The notes: generated by a model from the sequence alone, not told the origin. A stretch of 64,000 bases of DNA from CADEEX01 sp964577955 (GCA_964577955.1 CAZOAZ010000010.1:1-64000), one strand, 5' to 3'; positions 7,971-16,855 are shown, counted from the stretch's first letter. Made by a program: numbers and translations.

Positions 7971-9032
7971 ATGATCGGAGGTTACGGTCAAACTCAGCGC
8001 GGGATGTTCGTGACGGCTCTCGTCGCCGTCCTGACTGTGACGGCGCTGCCGGCGGCGCAGGCGCCTTCTCGCCCGCGGATCGTCGTCATCGAAGGCGAGA
8101 ACGCGGTCAACATCGTGCAACAGCGAACCGCGGTCACGCCGGTCGTCGAGGTTCGCGACCGCAACGACCAGCCAGTGGCCGGCGTCATCGTGAGGTTTGC
8201 GATCGGGCGGGGCAATGCCACATTCAGCGGCGCTCGTACGGTCAGCGTCACGACCAACGTGGCGGGCCGGGCCGCCGCGACCGGGTTCACACCGACCGGT
8301 GCAGGCGCCCTGCAAATCAGCGCGACCGCAACGCTCCAGGGTCAGACCGCGGCGGCAACGATCGTCCAGACCAATGTGATGACGGCAGCGCAGGCGGCCG
8401 GCGCCGCTTCTGCGGGTGCGAGCGGAGGAAGCGGCAGCACCGCAGGGGCTGGCGGTGCGGCCGGCGGCGGCAGTGGCGGCGTGTCGGCGACCACCATCGG
8501 GATCGTTGGCGGCGCGGTCGCCGGCGGCGCCGTGGCCACACAGCAAGTCGTCGGCGGCGAGAGCGGCACGCTGTACTCAGGACCGTTCTCCGCCCGCTAC
8601 GCGCGCATTGTCGTGAACGTGTCGAACGGCGCCAATCCCTGTACCGCTGACGAAGGGATTGACGGTACTGTCTCGGTCCGTCTCGAGGAACACGACGGCA
8701 GCGTGTCCGGAAGTGCGCGCGTGATGTGGACACATACGGGGTTCGCCAGTGGCACCTGTACCGGGATTACCCCGGGCTCATTCACGAGGGACTACAGCGA
8801 GCTGGCAATCAGCGGAAGCCCCGTCAGTTTCTCGTTCAACCAGGAGGAACAGGAGGACGTGACGCTCCCGACTGGCGTTCCCGTTCGCGTCACCCACAGA
8901 TACGTATTTGTGGGAGCGCTCAGCGGAGAGACGGTGACCGGTACGCTCACCTACACGAACCAGGATTTGGGAACGACACGTGTGGGAAACTCCTCGGTCC
9001 CCATGCCGATCACGCTCGCGCTCTCACGGTAA
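7971..9032 (+). CDS. Exported protein with Ig-like domain and Gly/Ala linker
   Basis: About 353 residues. A signal peptide (MFVTALVAVLTVTALPAAQA) is followed by an invasin/Big-1-like Ig domain: VVEVRDRNDQPVAGVIVRFAIGRGNATFSG, then TTNVAGRAAATGFTPTGAGALQISATATLQG. Next come a glycine/alanine/serine-rich stretch and a hydrophobic segment (TTIGIVGGAVAGGAVATQQ) that may span the membrane, and a C-terminal beta-rich domain with two cysteines I do not recognise. The start is uncertain: ATG 7971 and ATG 8004 both keep the signal peptide, and an upstream GTG at 7944 is possible. It is transcribed divergently from the TIGR03435 gene. Confidence 0.65.
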   Translation: MIGGYGQTQRGMFVTALVAVLTVTALPAAQAPSRPRIVVIEGENAVNIVQQRTAVTPVVEVRDRNDQPVAGVIVRFAIGRGNATFSGARTVSVTTNVAGRAAATGFTPTGAGALQISATATLQGQTAAATIVQTNVMTAAQAAGAASAGASGGSGSTAGAGGAAGGGSGGVSATTIGIVGGAVAGGAVATQQVVGGESGTLYSGPFSARYARIVVNVSNGANPCTADEGIDGTVSVRLEEHDGSVSGSARVMWTHTGFASGTCTGITPGSFTRDYSELAISGSPVSFSFNQEEQEDVTLPTGVPVRVTHRYVFVGALSGETVTGTLTYTNQDLGTTRVGNSSVPMPITLALSR

Positions 9033-9035
9033 GAT
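9030..9035 (+). promoter_or_regulatory. Candidate -10 box of a leaderless promoter
   Basis: TAAGAT ends 6 bases before ATG 9042, so transcription would begin at or next to the start codon. No Shine-Dalgarno sequence is visible for this gene. No convincing -35 was found. Confidence 0.4.
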
Positions 9036-9041
9036 TCTTCA

Positions 9042-9983
9042 ATGACGCTGGACCTCGTGGTCATTCACGAGCATCCCGAATGGCAGAAACCGCTGTTCGC
9101 GGCGCTCGATCGCCGTGGACTGTCTTATGCCCCGTTCGATCTGAAGTCGGCCGCCTTTAGCAACGTCGAACGGCCAGCGGCTCGCCTCTACTTCAATCAG
9201 GCGAGTCCCAGCGCTTACGTGCGTGGCAATACCCGCGCCGTTCCGTTCGCGCTGGCCTATATGCGGACGCTCGAACGCCGTGGCGCGCGTGTCCTGAATG
9301 GCGCGGACGTCTTCGCGCTCGAGTTGAGCAAGAGCGCTCAGGCCACACTCCTCCAGACGCTTGGCATCGACACGCCGCGGTCAATCACGTTCAACGACCC
9401 CGGCGCGCTGCGCCGGTACGAGCAGGAGATCACCTGGCCGGCGCTGCTCAAGCCCGATCAAGGCGGTAGCGGCGCGCGGATTCAGGTCGTCGAGTCGTTG
9501 GCGCAGGTCGACGCGATCTTCGCGGCTGATCCCGGCATCTGGCTTCCGGACAATGTCTTCCTGCTGCAGGAGTACCTGCCGCACGATCCAGATCACGGAA
9601 TCATCCGCCTCGAATTCCTCGGCGGCGAACTGCTCTACGCGATGCGGGTAAAGACCCACGGACGCTTCAATCTCTGTCCGTCACCGGTCTGCAATCCGGA
9701 TGACGGTGACGGCGCTTGCGAAGTGCCGGCCGTTGCCGCTGCGCCAGTGGAGTTCTTCCCGTACCCGGAGGTCCCGCGCGAGGCGGTGGCGACGGCGACA
9801 CGAATCGTCCGAGCCGCGCGGCTCGACGTCGGCGGCATCGAGTATCTCGAGACGCCGGACGGGCGCCGCGTGTTCTACGACATCAACGCCAACTCGAACC
9901 TCCGGCCGTCCGTGGCCGCGCATTTCGGCTTCGATCCGTTCGAGCGCGTCGTCGACTTTCTGGAGCGCGAGTTACATCGGTAG
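9042..9983 (+). CDS. RimK-like ATP-grasp family ligase
   Basis: A 313-residue cytoplasmic protein with an ATP-grasp layout. An N-terminal Rossmann-like part (LVVIHEHPEW) is followed by SKSAQATLLQTLGIDTPRS, WPALLKPDQGGSGARIQVV (ATP-binding lysine and glycine-rich loop), FLLQEYLPHD, and the metal-binding end GGIEYLETPDGRRVFYDINANSNL. This matches the RimK/glutathione-synthetase-like subgroup, which forms amide or peptide bonds through acyl-phosphates. The substrates cannot be told. It stands alone, 9 bp after the previous gene, with its own -10-like box. Confidence 0.82.
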   Translation: MTLDLVVIHEHPEWQKPLFAALDRRGLSYAPFDLKSAAFSNVERPAARLYFNQASPSAYVRGNTRAVPFALAYMRTLERRGARVLNGADVFALELSKSAQATLLQTLGIDTPRSITFNDPGALRRYEQEITWPALLKPDQGGSGARIQVVESLAQVDAIFAADPGIWLPDNVFLLQEYLPHDPDHGIIRLEFLGGELLYAMRVKTHGRFNLCPSPVCNPDDGDGACEVPAVAAAPVEFFPYPEVPREAVATATRIVRAARLDVGGIEYLETPDGRRVFYDINANSNLRPSVAAHFGFDPFERVVDFLERELHR

Positions 9984-10041
9984 GGACAGGCTTTAGGCTG
10001 TCCGCTCAACCGACGGACAGCCTAAAGGCTGTCCCTACCGA
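9979..10041. repeat. Long inverted repeat of family A, convergent gene ends
   Basis: Two arms of about 27 bases (first starting GGTAGGGACAGGCTTTAG, second ending AAGGCTGTCCCTACCG) match with one mismatch around a loop of about 9 bases. The structure sits between the convergent ATP-grasp and small membrane protein genes and overlaps the former's last codons. It could act as a bidirectional terminator. The half-site GGTAGGGACAGGCTT recurs at 19243, 42091 and 52885. Confidence 0.75.
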
Positions 10042-10054
10042 AACTACCGGTCGA

Positions 10055-10339
10055 TCACTGAACCGGCGTAGAAATCGCGCCGCGGCGGCGGGTGCCAAAG
10101 AACAAGCCGAGCGCAAATCCGACGATGGCGCCGATGCCGGCAGAGATCAATTGCCAGCGGATCAACTTGCCGGTGGCGTAGCGGATCACTTCGGGGATTT
10201 CGACGACCGCCTGAATCTGCGCGCCCTTCGGCAAGCCACCTGGCGCGCTGTACCACGCCAGGGTCGGCGGCACGATCCAGGCCGCGATGAACACGCCCGC
10301 CAGCGCTCCGAGCAGCATCAGTATGATCGTCGTCTTCAT
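10055..10339 (-). CDS. Small membrane protein with two transmembrane segments
   Basis: A 94-residue protein. The first hydrophobic helix is IILMLLGALAGVFIAAWIV and the second ISAGIGAIVGFALGLFFG, followed by a positively charged tail (TRRRG). The 40-residue loop between them contains KGAQIQAVVEIPEVIRYATG. I do not recognise a family. It lies downstream of the mutarotase gene on the same strand with a 36-bp gap, so the two may share a transcript. Confidence 0.6.
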   Translation of the reverse strand: MKTTIILMLLGALAGVFIAAWIVPPTLAWYSAPGGLPKGAQIQAVVEIPEVIRYATGKLIRWQLISAGIGAIVGFALGLFFGTRRRGAISTPVQ

Positions 10340-10375
10340 GTGAAGACGATACCACCTGCACGAGGCGGCCGCCGC

Positions 10376-11278
10376 TTACATGACGGTTATGTCGGCCGAC
10401 ATCGTGTGCTGCTGCCCGGGTGCGACGGTCACGAGAGAAGGCGACACGTTGCAGGTTTCAACGCACACCATGCCCGGCCATTCGTCGTCGCCGAAGTCGG
10501 ACAGCGCCTTGGCCCGGCCGATCCATGGATTCCACACCACGGTGCAGTCGGAATGCGATTTGGCGATGTGGATCCGCCTTCCCGCGACGGGATCGTCGAT
10601 CTCCACCATGGCGACCGTTTCCTGATAGATGCGGTCGGTCTCGCCCGTGAAGCCGATGTCGCCTTCCTGTACCCGTTCGTGCGAGCCGCCGACCTTGTCC
10701 ACGTAGCGGCCGCCGTCGAGTCCGTGAAGCCGGATCCTGCGGACGTCGCCGACGGCAAAGTACGTGTGCAGCGCTTCTTCACAGGTCAGGTCGCTCGTCC
10801 CGGTGTTGGTGACCGTCAAGCCGAGACGGAGCGACGCCCCGAACGTCGCCGCCAGTTGAAGACGAAAGTCCGCAGGCCAGAGACGGCGCGTCTCGTCAGT
10901 GCTCGTCGTGAAGAGATGCACCACGACCGCGTCGGCGGTCGCCGCGATGGATTCGATGTGCCAAGGCAGCAGGCGGACGAAGCCGTGTGCGGGCGCCTGC
11001 GGATTGTCAGCCTTCGCGCCGAACCACGGAAAGCACACCGGAATTCCACCGCGGATCGCCCGGCCCTCTTCCCAGCGCGCTTCACGGCTGACGAACAGCA
11101 CGTCGCCGAAACCCGCCGGCGTCCACGACGTCACTTGTCCGCCGTGCAGGTAGATTTCGCCGGACCCGCTCTTCGACTGTGCGGTGATCCTGGCCAGGCC
11201 GCCGCGGCCCGCTGTGACCCGCGCCCGGCCGGGCACTGCATACCGGCGATCGAGCTCGGCGATGGCTTCTGTTGTCAC
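10376..11278 (-). CDS. D-hexose-6-phosphate mutarotase-like protein (aldose 1-epimerase family)
   Basis: About 300 residues of the YeaD/apospory-type epimerase family. Visible are IYLHGGQVTSWTPAG, LFVSREARWEEGRAIRGGIPVCFPWFG, HGFVRLLPW, the conserved EEALHTYFAVGD (catalytic His region), GETDRIYQET, VWNPWIGRAKALSDFGDDEWPGMVCVE and NVSPSLVTVAPG. The family interconverts anomers of hexose 6-phosphates in the cytoplasm. GTG 11276-11278 is chosen because everything upstream in frame (DESLWDPALAGLRS) translates a family B palindromic repeat. An earlier start within that repeat cannot be excluded. Confidence 0.85.
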   Translation of the reverse strand: MTTEAIAELDRRYAVPGRARVTAGRGGLARITAQSKSGSGEIYLHGGQVTSWTPAGFGDVLFVSREARWEEGRAIRGGIPVCFPWFGAKADNPQAPAHGFVRLLPWHIESIAATADAVVVHLFTTSTDETRRLWPADFRLQLAATFGASLRLGLTVTNTGTSDLTCEEALHTYFAVGDVRRIRLHGLDGGRYVDKVGGSHERVQEGDIGFTGETDRIYQETVAMVEIDDPVAGRRIHIAKSHSDCTVVWNPWIGRAKALSDFGDDEWPGMVCVETCNVSPSLVTVAPGQQHTMSADITVM

Positions 11279-11286
11279 TGATCTCA

Positions 11287-11338
11287 ATCCGGCTAAAGCC
11301 GGATCCCACAGGGACTCATCGTCGGATCCCACAAGGAC
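11287..11338. repeat. Family B palindromic repeat, doubled
   Basis: ATCCGGCTAAAGCCGGATCC followed by CACAGGGACTCATCG and a partial second copy (GGATCCCACAAGGACTCA). The core ATCCGGCTAAAGCCGGAT is a perfect inverted repeat around its centre. It fills the gap between the mutarotase and the prolyl oligopeptidase genes. Related cores are at 12446, 34030 and 50480. Confidence 0.75.
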
Positions 11339-13552
11339 TCATTTCAAGCCCAGCGCGCGCGCGAGGTAGGCGTAGTGGCGCGCCCACCGCGACGCGTTCA
11401 TGACCGGATCCGAATCGTTCGAATGCCCGCCTTCAGTGTTCTCGAAGTAAATGGCCTGGTAGCCCATCGCCTGCAGGCGCGCCGCGAACTTGCGGGCGTG
11501 ACCGGGGTGGACACGGTCGTCGCGCATGTTCGTCGTGATGTAGACCTCGGGATAGTTCCGGCCCGGCTTCGCGATCTGATAGGCCGAGTACTTCGCAATC
11601 CACGCGGCTTCCTCGGGAATGCGCGGATCGCCGTACTCGCCCATCCACGACGCGCCCGGCGGCAGCTCGTGATAACGCAGCATGTCGACGAGCGGACTCT
11701 CGATCACCGCGGCGCCGATGAGCTCCGGATGCTGCGTCAGCATCACCGAGGTCAGCACGCCGCCGTTCGAGCGGCCGTAGATCCCGAGATGCTTCGCCGA
11801 CGTGATCTTGCGCGCCGCAAGATCCGCGGCGACTGCGGCAAAGTCGTCGAACGCGCGCTGACGGTTGGCCTTTAGTGCCGCCTGATGCCATGCCGGACCG
11901 AACTCGCCGCCGCCGCGGATGTTGGCGAGGACGTAAGCACCGCCGCGCTCGAGCCACAGCCTGCCGAGCTCCGGTTTGTAGGCCGGCGGATACGACACCT
12001 GAAATCCGCCGTAGCCGAACATCATCGTCGGCGTCGATCCATCGAGCGGCGCGTCCTTCGGCCGGACCACGAAATACGGGATCTTCGTGCCGTCCGCCGA
12101 CGCGGCGTCGAACTGTTCGACGACGTGCCGGGTGCCGTCGAACTTGGCTGGCGCGGTGCGAATAATGTCGGCCGAGACGTGTTTCACGTCGGCAAGGCTG
12201 AGTGTCGCCGGCGTCAGAAACCCTTCATAGGAATAGAACGCGCGCCCGCTGCGGCGGCTCGCCGATCCCAGATGAACGGCAACGTTGTCCGGTGACGGGA
12301 GCGGCGCACCGGACCAGCCGTCCTGACCCTCGGTGAACACCAGCGCCTGGCCCTTGACGTTGTCGATGATGCTGACGACCAGACGATCGTCGAACACCGC
12401 GAGTTCTTCAACCGACTGACGAGCCGATGGCGCAAACACCGTGAAGGTCCGGCTAAAGCCGGACCCCACAGGCGTCGCCGTGGCTGACGACGAAGCGGCG
12501 TCGGCGCCGGTCCTCAACCGATCGATGGGCACGGCGAGGAGGGTGCCGGGCGCGATCGCCGCGCCGTCAAGCGTCCAGGGCTCGTCGATCGTCAGAACGA
12601 GCCGCGCCGGCTTGCCGGGCATCGCGCCGCGCAGACTCATCTTCTCCGGCAGCTTCAGCCGCACCGGCTTGCCGCTGACCACTTCCCAGTACTCGCTGCG
12701 GTAGGTGTCGAGCGGTCTCGACACGATCACCGCCAGCACACGGCCGGCGCCGTCGCGCATCACCGACGTATCGACGCCGTAGCCGCCGTCGCGGGCATCC
12801 CCGCGAAAGAGTTCGGACGCCTCGGCCAACGTCTGACCACGCTTCAAAGTTTTGACGATGAACGGATAGCCGCTTTCGGTGAGCGTGCCCGGGCCGAAGT
12901 CGCTCGCGACGAGCAGCGTGTCCTGGTCCAGCCACGAGATTCCGTGCTTGCCGCGCGGGATACTGAAGCCGCCGGCGACGAACGCGCGTGTGCCCGCGTC
13001 GAACTCGCGGACCGTGACCGCGTCCTCACCGCCTTCCGACAGGCTGATCAGGCAGCGCGTATCGGCCGGCGCCAGGCATTCCGCGCCTTTGTAGAGCCAG
13101 TTCTTGCCTTCGTTCTTCGCCAACGCATCGACGTCGAGCAGCGTCTGCCAGTCTGGCGTACCGCCGCGGTAGCTCGCGATCGACGCGTGCCGCCACACGC
13201 CGCGGACATGCGTCCCGTCCTGCCAGAAATTACTGATGCCGTCAGCGTGGAAGCGCGGTGTCGGCGTGCGGTCCTGCGCGGTCAGGATCGCCAGCGCTTC
13301 TTCCCTGAACGCCGCGTAGTGCGGTTCGGCTTCGAGCAGCGCCTGCGACTTCGCGTTCTGCTCGCGCACCCAGTCCATCGCCTTGTCGCCCGCGACGTCT
13401 TCGAGCCAGATAAACTCGTCGGCCGCCTTGACGGCCGCCGGCGACAAGTCGGGCGCGGCCTGTGCAACCGGTTTCGGTTTCTCGCTCACACCACATCCAC
13501 TCGCGCCGATCATCAGCGCCACAATCAAGATTCGCGTGCGCAAATAGTCCAT
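11339..13552 (-). CDS. S9A prolyl oligopeptidase-family lipoprotein
   Basis: A 737-residue protein with a lipobox (LMIGASGC), so probably membrane-anchored outside the cytoplasm. An N-terminal helix and seven-bladed propeller region (about residues 40-450) precede the alpha/beta hydrolase domain. The catalytic triad is visible: Ser in IYGRSNGGV (about 592), Asp in NMRDDRVHP (about 679), His in TEGGHS (about 709). The family cleaves after proline in short peptides. A family B palindromic repeat at 12446-12470 is read in frame as PVGSGFSRT inside the propeller. ATG 13550-13552 follows an AGGAAGG tract and opens the lipoprotein signal; the frame is open further upstream without support. Confidence 0.92.
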   Translation of the reverse strand: MDYLRTRILIVALMIGASGCGVSEKPKPVAQAAPDLSPAAVKAADEFIWLEDVAGDKAMDWVREQNAKSQALLEAEPHYAAFREEALAILTAQDRTPTPRFHADGISNFWQDGTHVRGVWRHASIASYRGGTPDWQTLLDVDALAKNEGKNWLYKGAECLAPADTRCLISLSEGGEDAVTVREFDAGTRAFVAGGFSIPRGKHGISWLDQDTLLVASDFGPGTLTESGYPFIVKTLKRGQTLAEASELFRGDARDGGYGVDTSVMRDGAGRVLAVIVSRPLDTYRSEYWEVVSGKPVRLKLPEKMSLRGAMPGKPARLVLTIDEPWTLDGAAIAPGTLLAVPIDRLRTGADAASSSATATPVGSGFSRTFTVFAPSARQSVEELAVFDDRLVVSIIDNVKGQALVFTEGQDGWSGAPLPSPDNVAVHLGSASRRSGRAFYSYEGFLTPATLSLADVKHVSADIIRTAPAKFDGTRHVVEQFDAASADGTKIPYFVVRPKDAPLDGSTPTMMFGYGGFQVSYPPAYKPELGRLWLERGGAYVLANIRGGGEFGPAWHQAALKANRQRAFDDFAAVAADLAARKITSAKHLGIYGRSNGGVLTSVMLTQHPELIGAAVIESPLVDMLRYHELPPGASWMGEYGDPRIPEEAAWIAKYSAYQIAKPGRNYPEVYITTNMRDDRVHPGHARKFAARLQAMGYQAIYFENTEGGHSNDSDPVMNASRWARHYAYLARALGLK
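12446..12470. repeat. Family B palindromic repeat inside a coding sequence
   Basis: GGTCCGGCTAAAGCCGGACC followed by CCACA. It matches the core at 11287 with a paired change in both arms (GTCC/GGAC instead of ATCC/GGAT). It lies within the prolyl oligopeptidase gene and is read in frame as VGSGFSRT. Confidence 0.7.
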
Positions 13553-13608
13553 GTCGCGCGCCTTCCTGCCCTTCCTGCCCTTCCCGCCCTTCCCGCCGAC
13601 CCAGAATT

Positions 13609-15039
13609 CTACGGCCGCTTCCGCCACAACACGAGACCGCGCCAGGTCAGGACGAGCGCGATCCACAAGGCGATCGCCGCCAGCGGCCAGGCGATGAGCC
13701 GCGGTTCCCAGAGTGCGACCGCGCCAATCGCGACGAGCGCCGTGCCGGCCATCAACGCGAGGCTCGCTTCCGCCGATTCGAGCACGCGCGTGTTGGCGAT
13801 CGCGGCGCCGACAGTATTGCTGATACGAACCGCCCCGGCGACGACGCGGCCGGCGCTGCCGCTGCCGCCGGCCCTTCGTCTTGGCCGCGGCACGCGATGC
13901 TGGGCCCGCACGTGCGATCGTTCGAGCACGATCTCGGTCGCGTTGGTCAGATCGGCCTCGAACATCGCCTGCATCTGCTGCGCGAAGCCGACGTTCTCGA
14001 CCACGAGATCGAGCTCGCGGTTGGTCATCCAGCTGGCGAGATTGAGATTCGTCGAGCCGACGCGGGCCCAGCGTCCGTCGGCCACGGCGGTCTTGGCGTG
14101 GAGCATGGAGCCGTTCCACTCGAACACCCGCACGCCAGCTTCGAGCAGCAGCCGGTAACCCGCCCGCGTGATCGGGCGCAGCAGCGGGATGTCGGTGGCA
14201 CTCGGCACGAGCAGCCGGACGTCGACGCCGTCGTGCGCGGCGGCGCGCAGCGTCTGCACGTAGCTCACGGTGCCGGCGTAGTAGGCGTCCGTGAGCCAGA
14301 GCGTTTCGCGTGCCATCGCGGCGACGAGCTGATCGACGCGGAGCAGCTCCGCCGAGCGCGGCAGCGTCGCGATGACGCGCACGTCAACGTCGCCGCTCGG
14401 GAGCGGAGGCGGGGCGTCGAGGACTTCCGGCGGCAACGGATCGCCGGCCGCGGCCCAGGCTTCCGCAAACGCGGCCTCGAGATCCGCGACCGCGGGACCG
14501 CGCAGCTCGACGCCCGTGTCGCGCCACGGCTCGATCGATCGCGCGGGATCGCCGGCCCACTCCTGACCGATGCACAAGCCGGGCACGAACCCGACATGCC
14601 CGTCCACGACAATCAGCTTCCGGTGATCGCGAAGGATCCAGCCGAAGGGCTGATCGAAACGGGGCGGGTTGTAACAGCGGACATCCACACCGCTCGCGCG
14701 CAGCCGCCGCCAGAAGGCGCGCGAGGTCTTTCCCAATCCGCCCATCCAGTCGTACAGGACGCGGACCGCCACACCGGCCGACGCCTTCGCGCTCAACGCG
14801 TCCGCGAACTGTTGTCCGATGGCATCGTCGCGGATGAAATACATCTCGACGTGGACGCTCTGTTGCGCCTCGCGAATCGTCTCGAGCCAAATGCGGTAGT
14901 TTTCGGCCGCGTCTTTGAGGAGACGAACGTGGTTGCCGGAGCGAAGCGGCGCCCCGGACGCTCGCGAGAACGCCTGATTCGCCAGCTGCCGGGCCGGCAG
15001 CGAAACGGTTCGCTTCCCTTCCGCGAGCCCAATCGCCAT
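13609..15039 (-). CDS. Cardiolipin synthase-like phospholipase D family protein
   Basis: A 476-residue protein with two PLD (HKD) motifs: RDHRKLIVVDG near residue 139 and MLHAKTAVADGRWARVGSTNLN in the second half. The spacing and the SVHVEMYFIRDD and DWMGGLGK segments fit bacterial cardiolipin synthases, which join phosphatidylglycerol molecules at the membrane. The usual N-terminal transmembrane pair is missing; two hydrophobic helices near the C-terminus (LMAGTALVAIGAVAL and PLAAIALWIALVLTW) could anchor it instead. It is divergent from the gene at 15093. Confidence 0.83.
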   Translation of the reverse strand: MAIGLAEGKRTVSLPARQLANQAFSRASGAPLRSGNHVRLLKDAAENYRIWLETIREAQQSVHVEMYFIRDDAIGQQFADALSAKASAGVAVRVLYDWMGGLGKTSRAFWRRLRASGVDVRCYNPPRFDQPFGWILRDHRKLIVVDGHVGFVPGLCIGQEWAGDPARSIEPWRDTGVELRGPAVADLEAAFAEAWAAAGDPLPPEVLDAPPPLPSGDVDVRVIATLPRSAELLRVDQLVAAMARETLWLTDAYYAGTVSYVQTLRAAAHDGVDVRLLVPSATDIPLLRPITRAGYRLLLEAGVRVFEWNGSMLHAKTAVADGRWARVGSTNLNLASWMTNRELDLVVENVGFAQQMQAMFEADLTNATEIVLERSHVRAQHRVPRPRRRAGGSGSAGRVVAGAVRISNTVGAAIANTRVLESAEASLALMAGTALVAIGAVALWEPRLIAWPLAAIALWIALVLTWRGLVLWRKRP

Positions 15040-15079
15040 TCCCTTCGAATCGTAGTCGATGGATCAAGATGGAGCGCCC

Positions 15080-15085
15080 TATAAT
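15080..15085 (+). promoter_or_regulatory. Candidate -10 box (consensus TATAAT) of a leaderless promoter
   Basis: TATAAT ends 7 bases before ATG 15093, so a transcript would begin at about the A of the start codon. A weak TCGATG lies about 17 bp upstream in the -35 position. No ribosome-binding site precedes the gene. Confidence 0.5.
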
Positions 15086-15092
15086 CCGCGCC

Positions 15093-16115
15093 ATGAAGGC
15101 ATCCCATTCGACGACGCTGCTGACCACCGTCATTGTGATCACCATCTCCGGACTGCTGATGACAGAACCGGATCCCGGCGCGCAGACGCCGCCGGCGCCG
15201 ATCGCCGTGCGCAACGAACGGCCGCGCGCCGGGCAGGAAGTGCTCGTCCTCAGACATCAGGAGTTGAAGAAAGGCGCGCACGAGGACTACTACCGCTCCA
15301 GTCTCGCTGGCGTCTGGCCCTGGTACGAGCAGATCGGCACGCGGATCGTCGGTCAGTGGCTGGTGGTCGAGCGGGACGGCAGGACCGTCGAGACACCGGT
15401 GGAGGACGCGTATCGCCTCGCGCGATATGCGAGCTTCGAGCACTGGCGGGCGACGCGCGACAACGCCAACGCCCAACTCGGCGGCAACGGCCCGAGTCGC
15501 GAGGCGAGCCTGCAGTCGGGACGCGACCGCGCCGGCGTGCAGACCGGGTCGAAAGGCGCGTACTTCCTCCAGGGAGAGAACGCGCCGACGCGGCCGCTCT
15601 ACATGCCTGGCGTGGCCGAGCGTTACGAGCGCATCGACGCAACCGCACCGGCGCCGACGGACGAGGTCATCGTCGTGCGAACCGAAGCGGCGCGGCCCGG
15701 ACGCGAAGTCGTGGAGCTGCGCTATCAGCGCATCTCTAAGGGCGCCTTTCAGCGGTTCGTGGCCGACACGCGGGACAACATCTGGCCGTGGGAGGAAAAG
15801 CTCGGCGCCCGCCCGATCGGACAGTGGCTGGTGATGCATCCGGACGCTCCGAACCGCACCACCGAGAGCGCCGACTACGACGAAGTCGTCACGCTGACGC
15901 GCTACGCCAGTCGCGAACATCGTCTGGCGATGTCGCCCGAGCGCGCGGTCTTGCTCGGCGGCAACGGCCCCGACTGGCGCGCGTGGCGCGCCGCCGTCGA
16001 CGCGCAGGCGCGGCTGATTCGACAGACGACGGTCGAACTGATGGAAGGAACGATGTACTTCAGCCCGCCGATCTACACGCCGCCGCTTGCGGAACGTTAC
16101 CGCCTGACGCGTTAG
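15093..16115 (+). CDS. Exported protein with two tandem NIPSNAP-like domains
   Basis: A 340-residue protein with an N-terminal signal or anchor (TLLTTVIVITISGLLM). Two copies of a roughly 130-residue unit follow. Unit 1 has GQEVLVLRHQELKKGAHEDYY, VWPWYEQIGTRIVGQWLVV and LARYASFEHW; unit 2 has GREVVELRYQRISKGAFQRF, IWPWEEKLGARPIGQWLVM and LTRYASREHR. Both close with a P-LY/IY-x-P-x-x-AERY sequence. The pattern (ELR-x-Y, helix, W-x-x-E-x-x-GARPIGQW) resembles NIPSNAP-type dimeric alpha+beta barrels, so the protein may fold as an internal dimer. Function unknown. It overlaps the end of the next, convergent gene by 4 bases. Confidence 0.65.
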   Translation: MKASHSTTLLTTVIVITISGLLMTEPDPGAQTPPAPIAVRNERPRAGQEVLVLRHQELKKGAHEDYYRSSLAGVWPWYEQIGTRIVGQWLVVERDGRTVETPVEDAYRLARYASFEHWRATRDNANAQLGGNGPSREASLQSGRDRAGVQTGSKGAYFLQGENAPTRPLYMPGVAERYERIDATAPAPTDEVIVVRTEAARPGREVVELRYQRISKGAFQRFVADTRDNIWPWEEKLGARPIGQWLVMHPDAPNRTTESADYDEVVTLTRYASREHRLAMSPERAVLLGGNGPDWRAWRAAVDAQARLIRQTTVELMEGTMYFSPPIYTPPLAERYRLTR

Positions 16116-16855
16116 CGGCTCGTCAGCCAGACGGCAAAGGCGTGCCACCAGACGCTATTCCCGATCGCGACGCGGATCGGAAAAGTGAGCAAGATCGCCA
16201 GCGCACACCACAGGCTGACCATCCGCCACGAAGAACGAACTACGAAGTCGCGGATCGGCAGTGCGAGTACGAGTGCGCCAAGCAAACCAAACATAACGAT
16301 AGGTTTGCCCGCGACCAGTGGCATTCGCGTGATGGCCGGCCAGGTCAGCCCGCCGAGGGTCCCGAGCAGCATCAGCCGTTTGTGGAGCGCTGACCGGCGA
16401 CGAACCATGAACCCCGCCGCCGTCAAGGTCGTGAACGTTGCGATGTCCGCGAAGCCGACGACCATGAAGCCCATTGCATCGGGGTAGGGACCGCCTGGAT
16501 TCCAGCCGTCGCGGCCGCCGCGAATCGCGGTCATCACTCCGGTCACGACCATCAACGGGACGAGGCACACCGCCGTCAACCCGAGTCGCCGGTGCAACTC
16601 ACGACGACCACTGGTGACCAGCGTCGCCTGCACGACGAGGAGCAGGAGCCACAAACTGAACAGCCCGGCGTGGAGATGGATGGCCGTCGGCAGAAACGGC
16701 TTCACCGGCAAGCCGGTTGGATAGGCGGTGACGTGGGTCATGGGCCAGAAGTAGTACGTGGGACCAAATCCCGCGACGACGGTGGCGGTCACCGCCACGG
16801 CCATTGTCATGAAGAAACGGCGATCTGTCGGCTGAACATCAGGCTGGGCTGGCAC
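16112..16855 (-). CDS. Polytopic membrane protein, unknown function
   Basis: A 247-residue protein with about seven hydrophobic helices. The second region contains paired histidines (AIHLHAGLFSLWLLLLVVQA) and a later one ELHRRLG, suggesting a haem- or metal-related role, though this is only a hint. GTG 16853-16855 is chosen because AAGGAGG lies four bases upstream. The first residues (MPAQPDVQPTDRRFF) are cytoplasmic-like. It is divergent from the TolB-type regulator at 17010, with about 150 bp between them. Confidence 0.65.
   Translation of the reverse strand: MPAQPDVQPTDRRFFMTMAVAVTATVVAGFGPTYYFWPMTHVTAYPTGLPVKPFLPTAIHLHAGLFSLWLLLLVVQATLVTSGRRELHRRLGLTAVCLVPLMVVTGVMTAIRGGRDGWNPGGPYPDAMGFMVVGFADIATFTTLTAAGFMVRRRSALHKRLMLLGTLGGLTWPAITRMPLVAGKPIVMFGLLGALVLALPIRDFVVRSSWRMVSLWCALAILLTFPIRVAIGNSVWWHAFAVWLTSR

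Noticed and set aside
13556..13600. GGGCAGGAAGG-type tandem tract ahead of the prolyl oligopeptidase gene as a regulatory repeat
   Set aside because: It is a short imperfect purine tract in the ribosome-binding region with no further sign of function.
13553..14119. A 190-codon upstream extension of the prolyl oligopeptidase frame
   Set aside because: It overlaps the PLD gene in another frame, is arginine-rich, and passes through a tandem GGGAAGG-type tract; the lipoprotein signal at 13552 marks the true start.
12944..15084. Long plus-strand open frames opposite the prolyl oligopeptidase and cardiolipin synthase-like genes
   Set aside because: They mirror well-supported minus-strand genes and show no domain of their own.
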